This document shows, piece after piece, positions 10,760 to 22,937 of a stretch of 64,000 bases of DNA. This DNA is from Sorex araneus (Eukaryota; Chordata; Mammalia; Eulipotyphla; Soricidae). Location: positions 85,926,626 through 85,990,625 of the forward strand of contig NC_073305.1 in the NCBI RefSeq assembly GCF_027595985.1, given 5' to 3'. Each line of letters begins with the position of its first letter. Position 1 is the first letter of the stretch. The notes under the pieces were generated by a model, which was given only the letters and a program-made list of their open reading frames with translations, was not told where the DNA came from and made no database searches. Made by a program: the position numbers and the translations under genes.

Positions 10760-11009
10760 CAGGAGCCAGAGAGATAGTATAGGGGATTCGTCCACATGCC
10801 TTCATGCACCTAATATGCGTTTGATCACTGGCACAATGTGACCCTTGAACATCAATGGTTGTGACTCAGGAGAACTGCTGGGCTGACCCAGGTAGTCCCT
10901 GGCACCTCCAGGCCTGAACAGTCAGTCTAGAAGGCCATAAAGCACCAGGAGAGGCCCCTGGGATTTCAGAACACTGCCAGGGATCCCCCTATCCCCCAAA
11001 AGAGAAAAC
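10760..11009 (+). mobile_element. Extended SINE variant, host of an L1 insertion
   Basis: Head GGAGCCAGAGAGATAGTATAGG is followed by an unusual body containing GGGCTGACCCAGGTAGTCCC and AAGCACCAGGAGAGGCCCC, longer than standard type 1 (about 250 bp). The L1 at 11025-11851 lies immediately after it; its first TSD copy starts at the final base of this call, so the L1 landed in or beside the A-rich tail. Confidence 0.75.
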
Positions 11010-11024
11010 TAAACATGAAATTTT

Positions 11025-11851
11025 TTTTTTAAATTTATTTATTTTTAATTAGAGAATCACCGTGAGGGTACAGTTACAGATTTATACACTTTTGTGCTTA
11101 TACTTCCCTCATACAAAGTTTGGGAACCCATCCCTTCACCAGTGCCCATTCTCCACCACCCGTAAACCCAGTGTCCCTCCCACCCTCCCCAATCCCATCT
11201 CCCCCCCACCCCACCCTGCCACTGTGGCAAGGCATTCCCTTCTGTTTTCTCTCTCTAATTAGCTGTTGTGGTTTGCAATAAAGGTGTTGAGTGGCCGCTG
11301 TGCTCAGTCTCTAGCCCTCATTCAGCCCGCAACTCCCTTCCTCCACATGGCCTTCGACTACAATGTAGTTGGTGATCGCTTCTCTGAGTTGACCTTTCCC
11401 CGGAACGTGAGGCCAGCCTCAAAGCCATGGAGTCAACCTCCTGGTACTTATTTCTACAGTTCTTGGGTGTTAGTCTCCCACTCTGTTATTCTATATACCA
11501 TAGATGAGTGCAATCTTTCTATGTCTGTCTCTCTCTTTCTGACTCATTTCACTCAGCATGAAACTTTTCATGCCCATCCATTTGACTACAAAATTCTTGA
11601 CCTCCTTTTTTCTAACAGCTGCATAGTATTCCATTGTATAGATGTACCAAAGTTTCCTCAACCAGTCATCCGTTCTGGGGCATTCGGGTTTTTTCCAGAT
11701 TCTGGCTATTGTAAACAGTACTGCGATGAACATACATGTGCAGATGTTGTTTCGATTGTACTTTTTTGCCTCTCTGGGATATATTCCCAGCAGTGGTATT
11801 GCTGGGTCAAATGGGAATTCAATATCTAATTTTTTGAGAGTCGTCCAAATT
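11025..11851 (-). mobile_element. 5'-truncated L1 with perfect 15-bp TSD
   Basis: An 827-bp L1 copy in antisense, holding the C-terminal end of ORF2 and the whole 3' UTR. Minus-strand reading gives the ORF2 end words 'IYTMEYYAAVRK' and 'IARIWKKPECPRTDDW', which are L1 ORF2 C-terminal signatures. The 3' UTR ends in the typical CACGGTGATTCTCTAATTAA. The TSD TAAACATGAAATTTT is identical at 11010-11024 and 11852-11866. Read on the minus strand the integration site is AACTT|AAAATTTC, the preferred L1 endonuclease target. The C-rich stretch at 11175-11217 is a G-quadruplex motif on the minus (sense) strand. Frame damage is modest, so the insertion is relatively young. Confidence 0.95.
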
Positions 11852-12082
11852 TAAACATGAAATTTTAAGTTATCTTGTACACAGTAAATGCCAGGACTCT
11901 GATGGCAGTTGATATAAAAAAAGAAGAAAAATGCTTAGGACAGGAATTCTTTATCTGAGTCAATTAGCTCAGTAGTATGCATATGGATTGATTGGAGCTG
12001 GAGTCTCTGAAAATTCCAAAATTATAAAAAATACATAGTGAATGCAAGCATTTTTGTTGGAATGATTTGCAATTTTCATTTG

Positions 12083-12086
12083 GGAC

Positions 12087-12168
<82 letters not shown>

Positions 12169-12310
12169 AAATATAGTTGCTGGCATGTTTTCCTTTCACA
12201 CTTACCTAGATTCAATCTCCTGGCAGTCCACATGGTCCCCCAAGCACCACCAGGAGTGATCCCTGAGCACAGAGCCAGAGCCAAGTCCTCCCCAATACAT
12301 TAAAATACAA
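12083..12310 (+). mobile_element. Type-1 SINE with a microsatellite-expanded head
   Basis: GGGACCCAGAGAG head, then (AG)n, then TAGATTCAATCTCCTGGCAG (box B), GGTCCCCCAAGCACCACCAG and GAGTGATCCCTGAGCACAGAG. The AGAGAG of the normal head has grown to about 80 bp. Confidence 0.85.
12089..12168. repeat. (AG)n microsatellite inside a SINE head
   Basis: About 35 perfect AG units (12089-12158), then short GA-rich interruptions. Confidence 0.96.
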
Positions 12311-12394
12311 ATAGTAAAATAGAAGAAAGTTTCAAAAATAAAATCTTCATTTGATGCTGAAATAAACCTAAAATCTTGTTTATTCAAAGGCGAG

Positions 12395-12540
12395 GAAGCT
12401 GTGCCCTGAAGGGCTCAGGGGTTGCTCCTGATTCTTTGGAAAATTTATTCCTAGGGGACCATATGTACTGTCATGGATTTTCCTAGGGTAGAACACATGC
12501 AAAGCCAGGGCCTTATCCTTGTACCTTCTCTTTGGTCCTG
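12395..12540 (-). mobile_element. Type-1 SINE, 5' part eroded
   Basis: GGGCTCAGGGGTTGCTCCTG, GGGGACCATATGTACTG and AACACATGCAAAGCCAGGGCC are the reversed body and head. Confidence 0.75.
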
Positions 12541-12844
12541 GGATCTGAAACTTTAAAAGGTTAAGAATTCTGGATTCTTAACCAGAATGCAATGCACTTA
12601 GTTCTATAAATAAGGGGTGTTATCTTTATTATCTTCAAACTGCACAAGAAAGTTCCAAAGGTATACAGTATAATAACTTGGCCTCCTGGTGTTAGGTAAT
12701 TGTTGGTTCTCACAGTTATTTTTGTTGTTGCTGTTTGTTTACAGTTTTTCGATTAAAACTTAATAATTTTTTTAATTGAGTATGTGTCTTGCCATATTAC
12801 TAGTAATGATTTCTCAGGATTTTGGGAAGTTGTTTGTTTTTGTA

Positions 12845-13000
12845 GTGGGCCAATCTCCCATGTTCAAGAGGTCTGGCAGTACTCAGAGCCTACAGTGCTG
12901 TTCCTGGTAGTGCTCAGGGGATCTTAAGGTACTGGCTATGAAACAGGGGTGGCCTTACACAAGGCCTGTGACTTTAGGCCCTGGGACATATCTCACACTT
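12845..13000 (-). mobile_element. Diverged type-1 SINE
   Basis: GGTAGTGCTCAGGGGATCTT is the clearest body match. Box B is represented by a weak ATGAAACAGGGG. Tentative. Confidence 0.45.
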
Positions 13001-13787
13001 TCGAGAACTAAGAAAAACTCAGGATGTAGGGGATGCCCCAATCCTGGGTTAGGGGCCTCCATTGAAGGTCAGCTTGTCTTTCTGTTGATTGAGCATCTTC
13101 TGGAGCTGTCCTGGGCTAAGAAGATCCTTCCATGGTGGCTGTAATTTTCACCTGAAGGTGAACTGGGTTCTCAGAAACACAGCCATTTCCTCACTCTTTG
13201 TAATGTTTGCTGAAAGAGACCTCAGTTAGAACTCAGGTCTCCTCTCAGTATCTCCCTCAACTCATTTTGTTTCTGCTTCTCGTGCTACAACAAGAGAGTA
13301 GGGTGAGCCGAAGGCCCTCTCATAACCATTTCCAGGCTGGACACCCACTAACTGCAATGCTTGAAGGACACTAAAATAAAACATTGTGGTTTCTGTACGT
13401 GGTTGTAATATTGTAATATAGTCTTGATATTCATATTTAACTGCATCTCACTACCACCAGTGTGCACTGTACCAGTGTCCCTTTTAGTCCAACTCGGACT
13501 TCCTGCCTCCTTCCTCTCGCTGTTTGGTAAATCTCAGTTTGGTAATCCAAGACCAAGTGTCTGTTACTACATTCAATACTGACAACTCCTTTTTTTGTGT
13601 TTGTTTCTGTGTATACCACGAAGGAATGAGATCATCCAATATTTGGAAAGAACATATTTTATGCAAAATGTCTTATGTTGTAAATGGCATGGATAATCTT
13701 TCTTGATATTTATATCTATCATTAGTGAAGGTTATGTTGATTGTGCCAAACAGTAGTATAAGAAGAAGCATGCAGCAAACATCCTCC
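13001..13787. other. Non-coding sequence, nothing recognised
   Basis: No gene or repeat signature; short frames only. Confidence 0.45.
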
Positions 13788-13970
13788 CACTTGTCCTCCT
13801 TAACAACCTTTTAAGACTGGTATAATTATTAGTTTGTAGTAAAGTGAATCAGAGCCCAGAGAGATAAAGAAACTTGTCTAAGGTAATACAGCTAAAACAG
13901 AATTAAAAGACATGCCTCAGTCTGTATAACTTCAAAGCTCAAGTTCTTAACCACTATTTTGTAGTACTGT
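13788..13970 (-). mobile_element. MIR element
   Basis: Plus strand shows the reversed MIR order: TCCTCCTTAACAACC, GGTATAATTATTAG, GAGCCCAGAGAGATAAAGAAAC, TTGTCTAAGGTAATACAGC and GTTCTTAACCACTATTTTG, the last being the reversed tRNA-like 5' head. Nearly full length. Confidence 0.88.
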
Positions 13971-14877
13971 TATTTCTATTTGATTGTAAAGTATCCTATA
14001 GTTTTGCTTATCTCTACTTCACTTTGAAAGAAATGCAGCTGTCTGCTTTAAAAGAAATTTCCTTAAACAGAAGTTGTTGCATGTTCTCTTGATTGAAGAA
14101 ATAAATCCTCTTTCTGCAGCTCTACTCTGACTTACAAATCCTAATACTGGAAGCAGGATGGGAAGTCCTGTGAAACACTGGTATGCAAGTGGGTTTGAAT
14201 CAGCTGGAAACTCACTTACCAATGAACAGAATACCTATACTGATAACTAAGGGCTTTGAGTTCTACAGCGAATAGATATCTGAACTGGGCGATCCACAGC
14301 TGCTATCAACCTGCAGCTGTCTCATGGGTAAACTCTACTGCCAATGACCAGCCTCGCCTCCTTCTCTCTTTCTTCATCTTTCACCTGTTGCTCTTGTCTT
14401 CATATTAACAAAAATGGTCATGACACCTCCAGCTACCAGATTTTATACCAAGAAGGAAGGGTGAAGAATAAATAGATTACTGCAAGCATGCCAGCCAGAA
14501 CTGTTCCCCATCCAGGTACATGGCCACTTAGCCTGGGGACACTAGGAGGTCAGCATGGGTGCAACACCATTCCAAACAAAACTGAGGCTCTGTTATAAAT
14601 GAGGAAGAGGGGCGTTGCAGGGCTCAATAGGAGCCAGATCTTCACTAAGTCAAGGAGCCTTGAGGCAATTCAGTGGGAGCTCCCAGTTTTTCTAGCTGCA
14701 AGTCAGTATTACATTGTTAGTTACATTACCAGACACCACACACCCTGGGGTAAATACTAGCTGGGATATGATTATTGTATAAGCCCAGTTTTCTGCAGTA
14801 TGTGGCACTGAGACAAAGAACTCATTAAAGAAAATTCACAGAGTGTGATCTGCTGGTGGAAACATGGATTTGAATTC
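13971..14877. other. Non-coding sequence, nothing recognised
   Basis: No repeat or coding signature seen. Confidence 0.45.
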
Positions 14878-15025
14878 AGTAGACTGGAGTTCAAGTCTTC
14901 CAATATGATCCCAGCCACGGTGTCAATCTCAAATTGTTCCTGAGAAAGTGAAGATAATAACACTGAAACCTGGACTTGTCTTTTGTCATGAGGTTTGAAT
15001 AAGATGATGAGTGTAAAAAGTACCA
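14878..15025 (+). mobile_element. MIR element
   Basis: GACTGGAGTTCAAGTCTTCC (5' head/box-B area), AAGTGAAGATAATAACAC and GTTTGAATAAGATGATGAG (core) in MIR order. Confidence 0.7.
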
Positions 15026-15977
15026 TATGGAAATTTGATTAAAAAATGTATAGATATATGTGTGTGTGATCTGATTATTGTAGTTCATTCAAATGAAATT
15101 CACTCAACCTTGTCATTTAATTTGCTTTGCTAGAGAAGCTATTTTGATAGATTTATAATCAAGTCCTCACATGGTACAAAACATCATTCTCTGCACTGCT
15201 GCTCACCTGGAAGTGCTCCCCACTGTTGACCTATCTTTCCCTTCCTTCTCTGAAGTAATTCCTCTTTGGAACTAACTCAGCACCTTCTCCAGGGCCTTTC
15301 TGTATCCTCTATGGCCCTTCCACTCCATAGGTTTCTAAGACCTGGTACTTTACTGGCTTATCTCCATTGTTCATCCTCTTTTGTTCAGTTTTATCTCTTT
15401 CATAGAATCTTCTCTTTCCTTCAGCTCCAGGAGTTTAGAGGTTCCCATTCTCCAGCTGGATTCTGACCAGGAGTCTCCTTAGTTGATAATCCCTCTGTGT
15501 TAATTACTCAGCTGTGGATTCTGGTTTTGTCTGCTGATGACTAGATCCTCTGTGTGGTTCAGAAGAACATTTGAAGTCTCAGAACGATACAATTCATGAC
15601 CAATAAAAATAATTCAAATAGCCTCTAGCAAAAAAAGTCTTTCTCATCTTCTGAACACTGTTTTTAACCTTTATACTCTATTTCACATAACCTTATCATC
15701 TATGTTCTGTCTAAGGACTCAGTATATTTCTCTTTTTTTTCTCTCTCACATTCAATAACTTAGGGAGTTTTACCTTAGCTCTGATATTCTCCCTGTCTTT
15801 CCCCTTCCCTCTTTTCTTATTTTTCTGCCTCTTTTTCTGTCTCTTTCTTTTACTCACACACACAGACACACACATACATACACTCCATATTTAATTACCA
15901 TAATTATGGTAATAGAATCACCATAATTCTATTATTGATTTGGAGGCTTCTTATGCATTATCTTTATTTGTTTCTGT
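15026..15977. other. Non-coding sequence with a short CA-rich tract
   Basis: Pyrimidine-rich stretch at 15720-15860 and an imperfect CA tract at 15855-15885. No gene or element recognised. Confidence 0.45.
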
Positions 15978-16111
15978 TTTGTTTGGGGCCACACTGGATA
16001 TGTGCTCTGGAACTACTCCTGGCTGTGCTTGAACAATTTTGTGTAGTACAGAGGATTGAACCCAGGTAGACTGTGTGCAAAGCATTAGCCTCTGTACTAT
16101 CTCTCCAGACC
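15978..16111 (-). mobile_element. Type-1 SINE
   Basis: GGGGCCACACTGGATATGTG, GGAACTACTCCTGGCTGTG, GGATTGAACCCAGGTAGAC (reversed box B) and TACTATCTCTCCAGACC (reversed head). Confidence 0.88.
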
Positions 16112-19100
16112 TCTCTGAAATATCTTAATAATCTAATACCTCAATGTCTTTAAATTTATCCCTAATGCTGTTCTGTTGATTAAAACTGCCAAAACCAGAG
16201 TGATAGAAATAAAATGTGGTCAAGTCACTTCATGTAAAATTCTTCGACAAGTCTTCTTGGACCCATTATTTTTGATACTCACTTTCTACTGCAGACACTT
16301 GGGTACCCAGAGGTTGTCCAGAGTCTCATCAGGATGTCACCTTTCTCTTTGGTTTGAGTGCACATTTATATGATGAGATCCAGAGGCTCACAGCTCCACA
16401 TCATCTACATACCCCAGCCAAGGGCTCAATCTATAGATAGTTTCCATACAGATGGGATAGGCTTCACTTAAGTCTAGGTATGTGAAACCCGGTCTTTTTG
16501 CCCCTTGTATTCTCTAAACCTCCAAAGCAGAGCCAGGTAAGGACATGACAACTAGAAGATTGATCAGAATTCCTGAGCATTTACTTGATCTCCATCTGAA
16601 TTTTTTTTTTGTCTCCCACTGTTGTAGCAGAACCCATTAATATGGAAGATCCTGAGTAGTCAAAATTAGTCACTCTACGAGACTGTGGATAAGAAAAGTA
16701 TGTTCTTTGATGTTAACCTTCCTAAAAGGCACAGTTACTCTAACTACACATATGGTGACATCACCCCTTTGTGTTTGTGTAAATGGGCGAGATTAAGGAG
16801 ATTAAGAAGGGAGTGGGTCAGAGGTAAAAGGGTTTGAGTGGCAGGAGAGGGGAGGCAGCAAATCCCTCCTACCCTCTGACAATAGTCACCACTCATGTCT
16901 TCACATGCACTTAGAGCAGAGAAGCACAGACATTTCTGAATCACAACTCTGGTCTTTGAGTTCAATTTGTTGCTCTGACTTTAGCAGAGAACAAGGCTTA
17001 TCAACGGATAGAAGACATGTTTGCATTTTAGTTAAAAAGGAAAATTGGCCCTTCTCAAAATGAAAAGCTTATGGAATACCATTTGTAAATATTATGGAAA
17101 AATAATGATGTTACCTAAATTAAATAATGAAGTGCATGTCACCCTCAACAGCCTTCCTCTGGGACTGATGTGCTAATGCAAAGTTCCAGTTTTCACTTCA
17201 GGGTTTTAGATTCCTGAAGTAAAAGGATATTTAATCTATAAAGCATATAAGAATATAAGTTTCAAATATTGTTTTCCAAATATTGTACTTAAAACATTTT
17301 TTAAGATATCAAAATATCTAGGTAGCTTGTTCCTTAATAGAAATTTTGATAACAAGCTGTCACCAATTGTTAATTCATTATTATATTTTCTGATTCACAA
17401 TCTCTAAATTTATACAAAGAGACCAAATGTGATATGTCATTCAATTAAATTATGGGCTCTAAGTATATCTGTCTATGCTTACTTTTCCTGCCCATACAAT
17501 TTCCAGTGATCAATGTCCACAATCAATTTCCAATTATCATACCACTTACATATAAGTAGCATACATACTCATTCACAAAAGAATAGACACTAATTTCATA
17601 AATACAGAGCACACACTAAACACACATACATAGAAAAAAGATACACATATTGACATGGCCAATCATGTGATATACTTAAGCATACTTATATCTTATATGA
17701 TAAAATACATACTGAATGGGAAGAACAAAAGCACAAGTGAAGAGGCAAACAAACACCCACATTACACAACACACAAACATGGACACAACAAAGATGTAAA
17801 CTGGCTGACACAAAGATACATTTAAATACGTACACATATACATTTGGGCATGCCTTCATACACACTTCATGCATGAGAATGCTTAGTTGGTGCATAAGCA
17901 TGAAAGTCCAGGAGACTATACAGAAGCACGCCCCCACATACATATCTGACTGAGTGTCTAAATACACCCTATACTCTAGCTCAGCAGTATTAATCCTTGG
18001 TCCTTCCTACATCTCACTCCCAGTAATGCTGTACAGTGAATCATGAACTAATCAGCATTTTTTTTTTTGCTTTTCCCAAGAGCACATTAATGCTACTCTA
18101 ATTTGATCTTATTTTGTTAAAGCACAGACTCACCGCATACTTCGCCCAGTAAGTAGAAGCACATCATAGACATTTGTTATGAGGTGCCATTTGCCATCAC
18201 CATCGTTCAGAAGTAGGTCATTATCACAGGGTCATCTACCATAATGCATAGCTTATACATTCTTTTAGATCAGGGATGTCTGAAATAAATAGAATGATAG
18301 CCACAGACCTGAAACATGCCAGAAATTAAACATTTTCTAAGTCTTATTAGAGAGAACAAATATAAAATGTGGTGATGTCTTTTATTTGATCTTTTAATAG
18401 TGGTATCATTTAAAAAAAACTACTAAGATTTTTGCACTATTCTTTGTGTGAACTGGTCTTTGTAATTTAGCACTTATTTCACGCTTAGTGCAATGCAGTT
18501 TTAAAAAAAATGTATCTCAGTTTGCTTTATGTTCTTACAATAGGGTTAACACTCATGGCTTTGGTGTTCACCTTCACCTCTCCTCACCACCAGCAAAGTG
18601 CACACCCCCCCAGTCCTTCCCTGCCCCACACTTATAGGTGACCCTGAGTAATTTCTAGTGTCTTGAATTTTATAGCCACCACATTTCAAATCATATATCG
18701 CTAAGAACTATTATGTCATGCAGTGCAGCACAGACTTTGCAAAATCCTCTCTGGAAGAGATCTTCAGATCACTGAAGAGCCAAGGATTGATGGTTAAGAA
18801 TAAATGTACTCTCTATCAGATCTCTGAATAGAACTAACGCGTATATTTTTTAAGCTTACCTAACATCAGGTTTCACTTTTATCTTTCTTAAATTTTTCTG
18901 GTGTCTAACTTCAATGTTGTTTTACATCACTTTGTCTGGATGTATTAAATATATTTTTTGAGAAGCTATTTAAGTCTTTTATTGTCTGAAGTTGGTTGTG
19001 TAATGAGGTAAATGAAAAAAAACGAGGGAAAGAAAATAATCTCACTTTCTCTTATCTTTATGATTCTCTGTGTTTCTCTTGGGGAGGCCATCCCTGGACT

Positions 19101-19924
19101 CCTGTCTCCTGCCCATGACAGACGTTCCTTCTTTATCACTCAAGGACTTGCTATGCAGTTTGTTCCACAGTGAAACTACCTGGGGGCTTCCCCAAATTAC
19201 CGCACTACGCAACATCAACCAACAGAAATCAAAGGACTAATAGGAAAAATGGGATTGTAAGACAGTCTTTTAAAATTATGATAGCAGCACATAAGTACAA
19301 AAATGTTGTAAGTCAAATGAAAATAACAGTACAGTTCTGCACAGGTAAAAGGGATGAGAAATGCATAAGTGCCGTAACAAGTATGACACTTGATCTTTGA
19401 AAGGATCTGAAATTTGTTGCTAGAAGTGGGCGTTGAAAGGGTTCAACTTGTGACTTGTGTTGAAGTTATGGAAGAAGGTCATCTGAAATTTGAGGCAAAG
19501 TGGTAACACCAGAGACAATGTATGTAATTCAGATGCCATTTTGGAGATAGAGGCAGCGTAATACATGTTCATGTATGCTGTGTGTGTACCTGGATATGCT
19601 TAGTCTGCTTAGTACAGTTATTTGCATTTTTCTGTATTTAGCTAGTGTTCCTTGCAGATGAAACTGCACATAGTGATATGCAAAATTCACATTAAGCTCA
19701 AGTCAACCCCTATTGTAACAGTGGGTAGAACTAATTTGTATTTTTGAAAGCAAAGAATATTGCATAATGGACTATATGCAATTGATTTCTATCACTAAAA
19801 AAAAAGTTATTTCTATCACTATTTTTGGCATCTATTGAGTTCTGGTTTCTTTCAAGCAGGTCCTTCACTCTTTAATGTAAAATATGGATTCCTTAAAGAT
19901 TAAAAAAACTCATTTTAAAACTTT
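16112..19924. other. 3.8 kb of non-coding sequence without recognised repeats
   Basis: Includes a CA-rich low-complexity stretch (about 17560-17860) but no SINE, LINE end or protein homology that I can name. Old decayed repeats may be hidden here. Confidence 0.4.
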
Positions 19925-20400
19925 TTTTAAATTAAAGATCTTTGATTTACAAAGTTATTGATAATTGAGTTTTAGGCACATATTTCAGTACCAATTCCAT
20001 CAGCAAAGTCAAGTTCCCTCCACCAGTGTTCCCATATTTCGTCCCTGCCCCAACCCTCACCCTATCCCCACCTATCAACTTGAAGGGCACATTACATAGT
20101 TTTAGTGGTTGCAGTTTAGATCTCATGTTTTCAGTGTTGTTGAGTCTGTGCTTTGGATATATACCACTTACCCATATCACAATAAAACTGAATCCTGATG
20201 ACTGTTCACCCATGACTTCCTGTTCTCTTCTTGATTTCTTTACTTCTGTGTCTTTCTCCTGGGTCAAGGGTGATTGTAGTACATTTCCTCATCTAGCATT
20301 CTATGCACCACAGATAAGTGAAATTATTTTGCAAAACATCTCATTTTTCTACCTTCCTAGTTCAGCGCCTGACACAGAGGGTATACTTGATATAGCATCC
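19925..20400 (-). mobile_element. LINE (probably older L1) 3' end
   Basis: Plus strand: TACAAAGTTATTGATAATTG, AGTTTTAGGCACATATTTC, CCCTCCACCAGTGTTCCCA. This is the reverse complement of the 34195-34430 element (AACTCAACTAAAAATAACTTTG...GGTGGTGGGACC), so both are the same 3' UTR family. Coding part absent. Confidence 0.65.
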
Positions 20401-20550
20401 TAATGTTGGTAACTTTAAGTTACATTTCATTGTCTCATATTAAATTTCACATTTCGGGAAAAGACTGTGCACTCATCTATACCTTCAGGATGGTTTTTTT
20501 TTTCCTGGTTGAAATTGTAAATTCAAACTCAATCAAGAGTAGAAGTTTGT

Positions 20551-20766
20551 GGGGGCCGGAGCGATAGCACAGCGGGTAGGGCGTCTGCCTTGCACGCGGC
20601 CGACCCGGGTTCGATCCCCGGCATCCCATATGGTCCCCCAAGCACTGCCAGGAGTAATTCCTGAGTGCAAAGCCAGGAGTAACCCCTGAGCATCGCTGGG
20701 TATGACCCAAAAAGCAAAAAATAAATAAATAAAAATAAACAAACAAAAAAAAGTTAAAAAAAAAAA
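20551..20766 (+). mobile_element. Young full-length type-1 SINE with perfect 17-bp TSD
   Basis: Closest to the family consensus in this window. Head GGGGCCGGAGCGATAGCACAG, box A and box B intact, body GCCAGGAGTAATTCCTGAG twice-themed (AGCCAGGAGTAACCCCTGAG), AAATAAATAAATA then A-rich tail. The TSD AAGAGTAGAAGTTTGTG is identical at 20535-20551 and 20767-20783. The A-tail continues to about 20766. Low decay and the perfect TSD imply recent insertion. Confidence 0.97.
20565..20617 (+). promoter_or_regulatory. Internal RNA polymerase III promoter of the SINE
   Basis: Box A TAGCACAGCGG at 20565-20575 fits TRGYNNARNGG at every position; box B GGTTCGATCC at 20608-20617. The 32-nt gap between them is normal for tRNA-type promoters. 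Confidence 0.85.
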
Positions 20767-20783
20767 AAGAGTAGAAGTTTGTG

Positions 20784-21559
20784 CAGTGAGTGCACTATGC
20801 AGCCTGCATTCACTCTTCTACCAACCCTGTCATTGCCTTATTTTGGAGAGACTTAGCCAGTCCTAAGAAAATGCCAGTGACTTAGTCAATGAATTCAGTG
20901 TCTCAACAGGGCAGACTACTGGGAGCCAAAGGAGGCTGAGAAAACAATGGTCGGCATTGTTTACAAGTCTCTCCTGTCCCTCCCCCAGGAAGGCAGGGCG
21001 TCCAGGCCACTCTTCAGATGAAGACCAAGTCATCATCCATCCTGCAGAAACACTTTTGCACAGGACCAGGGTAATAAAACCAGTAACGACAGCATTCTTT
21101 CCCCACTGGCCAGGCTAGAACTGTTCTTTACCCTGGGCACATGGGCAAGTGGGAATAGAAGCAGAGCAATTAGAGCATCAGATCATTGAGCCACATGGGA
21201 AAAGTCCCAACGAACTTGAAGGTTCATTCTCCGCATATGAATTGCATTGAAAAAAAACAGTAAGAGAAATAAAAAAATCAAGCTTAATTCATAAAACTTA
21301 CTTCAATTTGCTCTCATTTCACTAAAATGTTTCTCCTTTTAAATTTATGGTTTGGGAATCTTACAAAGAATATGACTATGTATGTGTCATTGCCCTCTAC
21401 TGGATGTATTGGGTAACATGTCACTAGTTCTAAGCACTAAAGGAATAACACATCAACAAAAGCTTTTTTTTTTTTTTGCCCAACATTAGATCTTTTAAAT
21501 TTTTGAAATGGTTTTTCATGTAGAATTTAAATTTACTCTGATAATAATCTTTTGAAAGA
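20784..21559. other. Non-coding sequence
   Basis: No repeat recognised. Moderate G+C between 20.9 and 21.1 kb, then AT-rich. Confidence 0.4.
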
Positions 21560-21625
21560 ACTAAGCTATTTTTAATTCCCATTTCACAGATAAAAACTGA
21601 GGCAGCAAGGTAAATTTAGTCAGTT
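21560..21625 (-). mobile_element. MIR core fragment
   Basis: TTAATTCCCATTTCACAGAT followed by AAAAACTGAGGCAGCAAGG is the reversed MIR core. Confidence 0.7.
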
Positions 21626-22937
21626 AATCAATATACACACTTTAAAGAAGCTATATGCCTGGTAATTTTGAGAGCTGAGTTATATAGTACCTTATTTCTG
21701 AGGGATTACAATACATTTTAGATAAGGTATGTAAGTACAAAATTTTAATTTCATTTTAGTTGCTTATAGTACACAATTACAATAAAATCATAATTTTTGA
21801 TATGAATAAATGATAATAAGATTTATTGATTTCCCACTCTGACAAGTGCTTATAATATATTGTTTGTGTTTGCAACCCTTTTGGTATGTAATATGTGTAT
21901 TTGTGGACAATTTGTAAAATAGAACTGTAATGCTCATAAGTCATTTATCAGATTCCCAGAGCTCCCTCCCTCACACACACACAAAAGACATATAAAACAA
22001 AAAACTATGTGTAACAAAATGAGCAACAGAAGAATTTGAACTGGACTTCAGCAAGGCGATGACGTTTGATCTAGGACTTGAAAGATGGAGCGATGATGAT
22101 AGAAGCCCCGCTCCAGGTGTCAGTCAGTAAACTGGAGATCCACGCTGACAGGTTGTCCAGGGGCCAGTGCTCAGGGCTGGAGACAGGAAGAATGCCTTGT
22201 GCAGCATCTCCCATGGAGGAAGGTCCTGGCTCTCATCCCCACTGGCAGGAGGCTGCGGGACTGCCTGCACGCGCAGGGAGGCTGCTGCCTTGGTCACAGG
22301 TCACTGGGAGGATGGTGTGGAAAGTCTGGGCCGGCTTTGCTCATGAGACTCCATAAGGAGTGTCACATCGCTAGAGAAAATCGGAAAATCATTCACTTTC
22401 ACATTAGAGGTTGCTGAACTGTGGCACCTCCTCTTTCCTTTAACAACCTGGACCAATAGCCTAAAAAAAGCAGCATGTAAAAAAAAAATCAAATTGAAGA
22501 TACTGTAGCGAATGAAATAGGGCTGTCTTTGTCCTTTGAACATGATGACAAGGCTCATTTAGTAGAGGACATGATGATTTTTGCCTAGAGTTTTCCTTTT
22601 ATGCGTTTTATGCAATTGTTCAAGCCCTCCAGAGTAAACTCTGAACACCTCATAGCGATTCTGTTCTTGGTACCTCCCAGAGAGTGTCAGGAACAGAATA
22701 AATGTCAGAAACTGCAGATGGTTCTCTGAGCTCAGAGAACCTGGACCCGATGCCAAAGGATAAAAGTCCTGGAACTGGTCAGAGGGGAAGAAACTCAGGA
22801 ACCCAAACTGCTCAGACTAGTTACCGCAACGGGTCTGATCCTTGTTTTAGCATAAAGAACTCAGAGTAGGGTACTCTTTTTCTCCTCTGAAATTCTTTTC
22901 CTTATTATGGAGATAATAAGCAAAAACACCAGTATGA
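21626..22937. other. Non-coding sequence; possible ancient repeat near 22050
   Basis: GGCGATGACGTTTGATCTAGG and GACTTGAAAGATGG (22053-22088) resemble a common ancient mammalian dispersed repeat motif, but too little is left to name it. The rest, including a GC-richer part at 22100-22340, shows no family. Confidence 0.35.

Noticed and set aside
11266..11829. 187-codon plus-strand frame with Cys-rich end
   Set aside because: Antisense reading of an L1 3' end; the true coding sense is the minus strand.
20551..20625. Possible functional tRNA gene in the SINE head
   Set aside because: Box A and box B are good, but the acceptor stem and anticodon arm do not close as a tRNA and the sequence continues directly into the SINE body.
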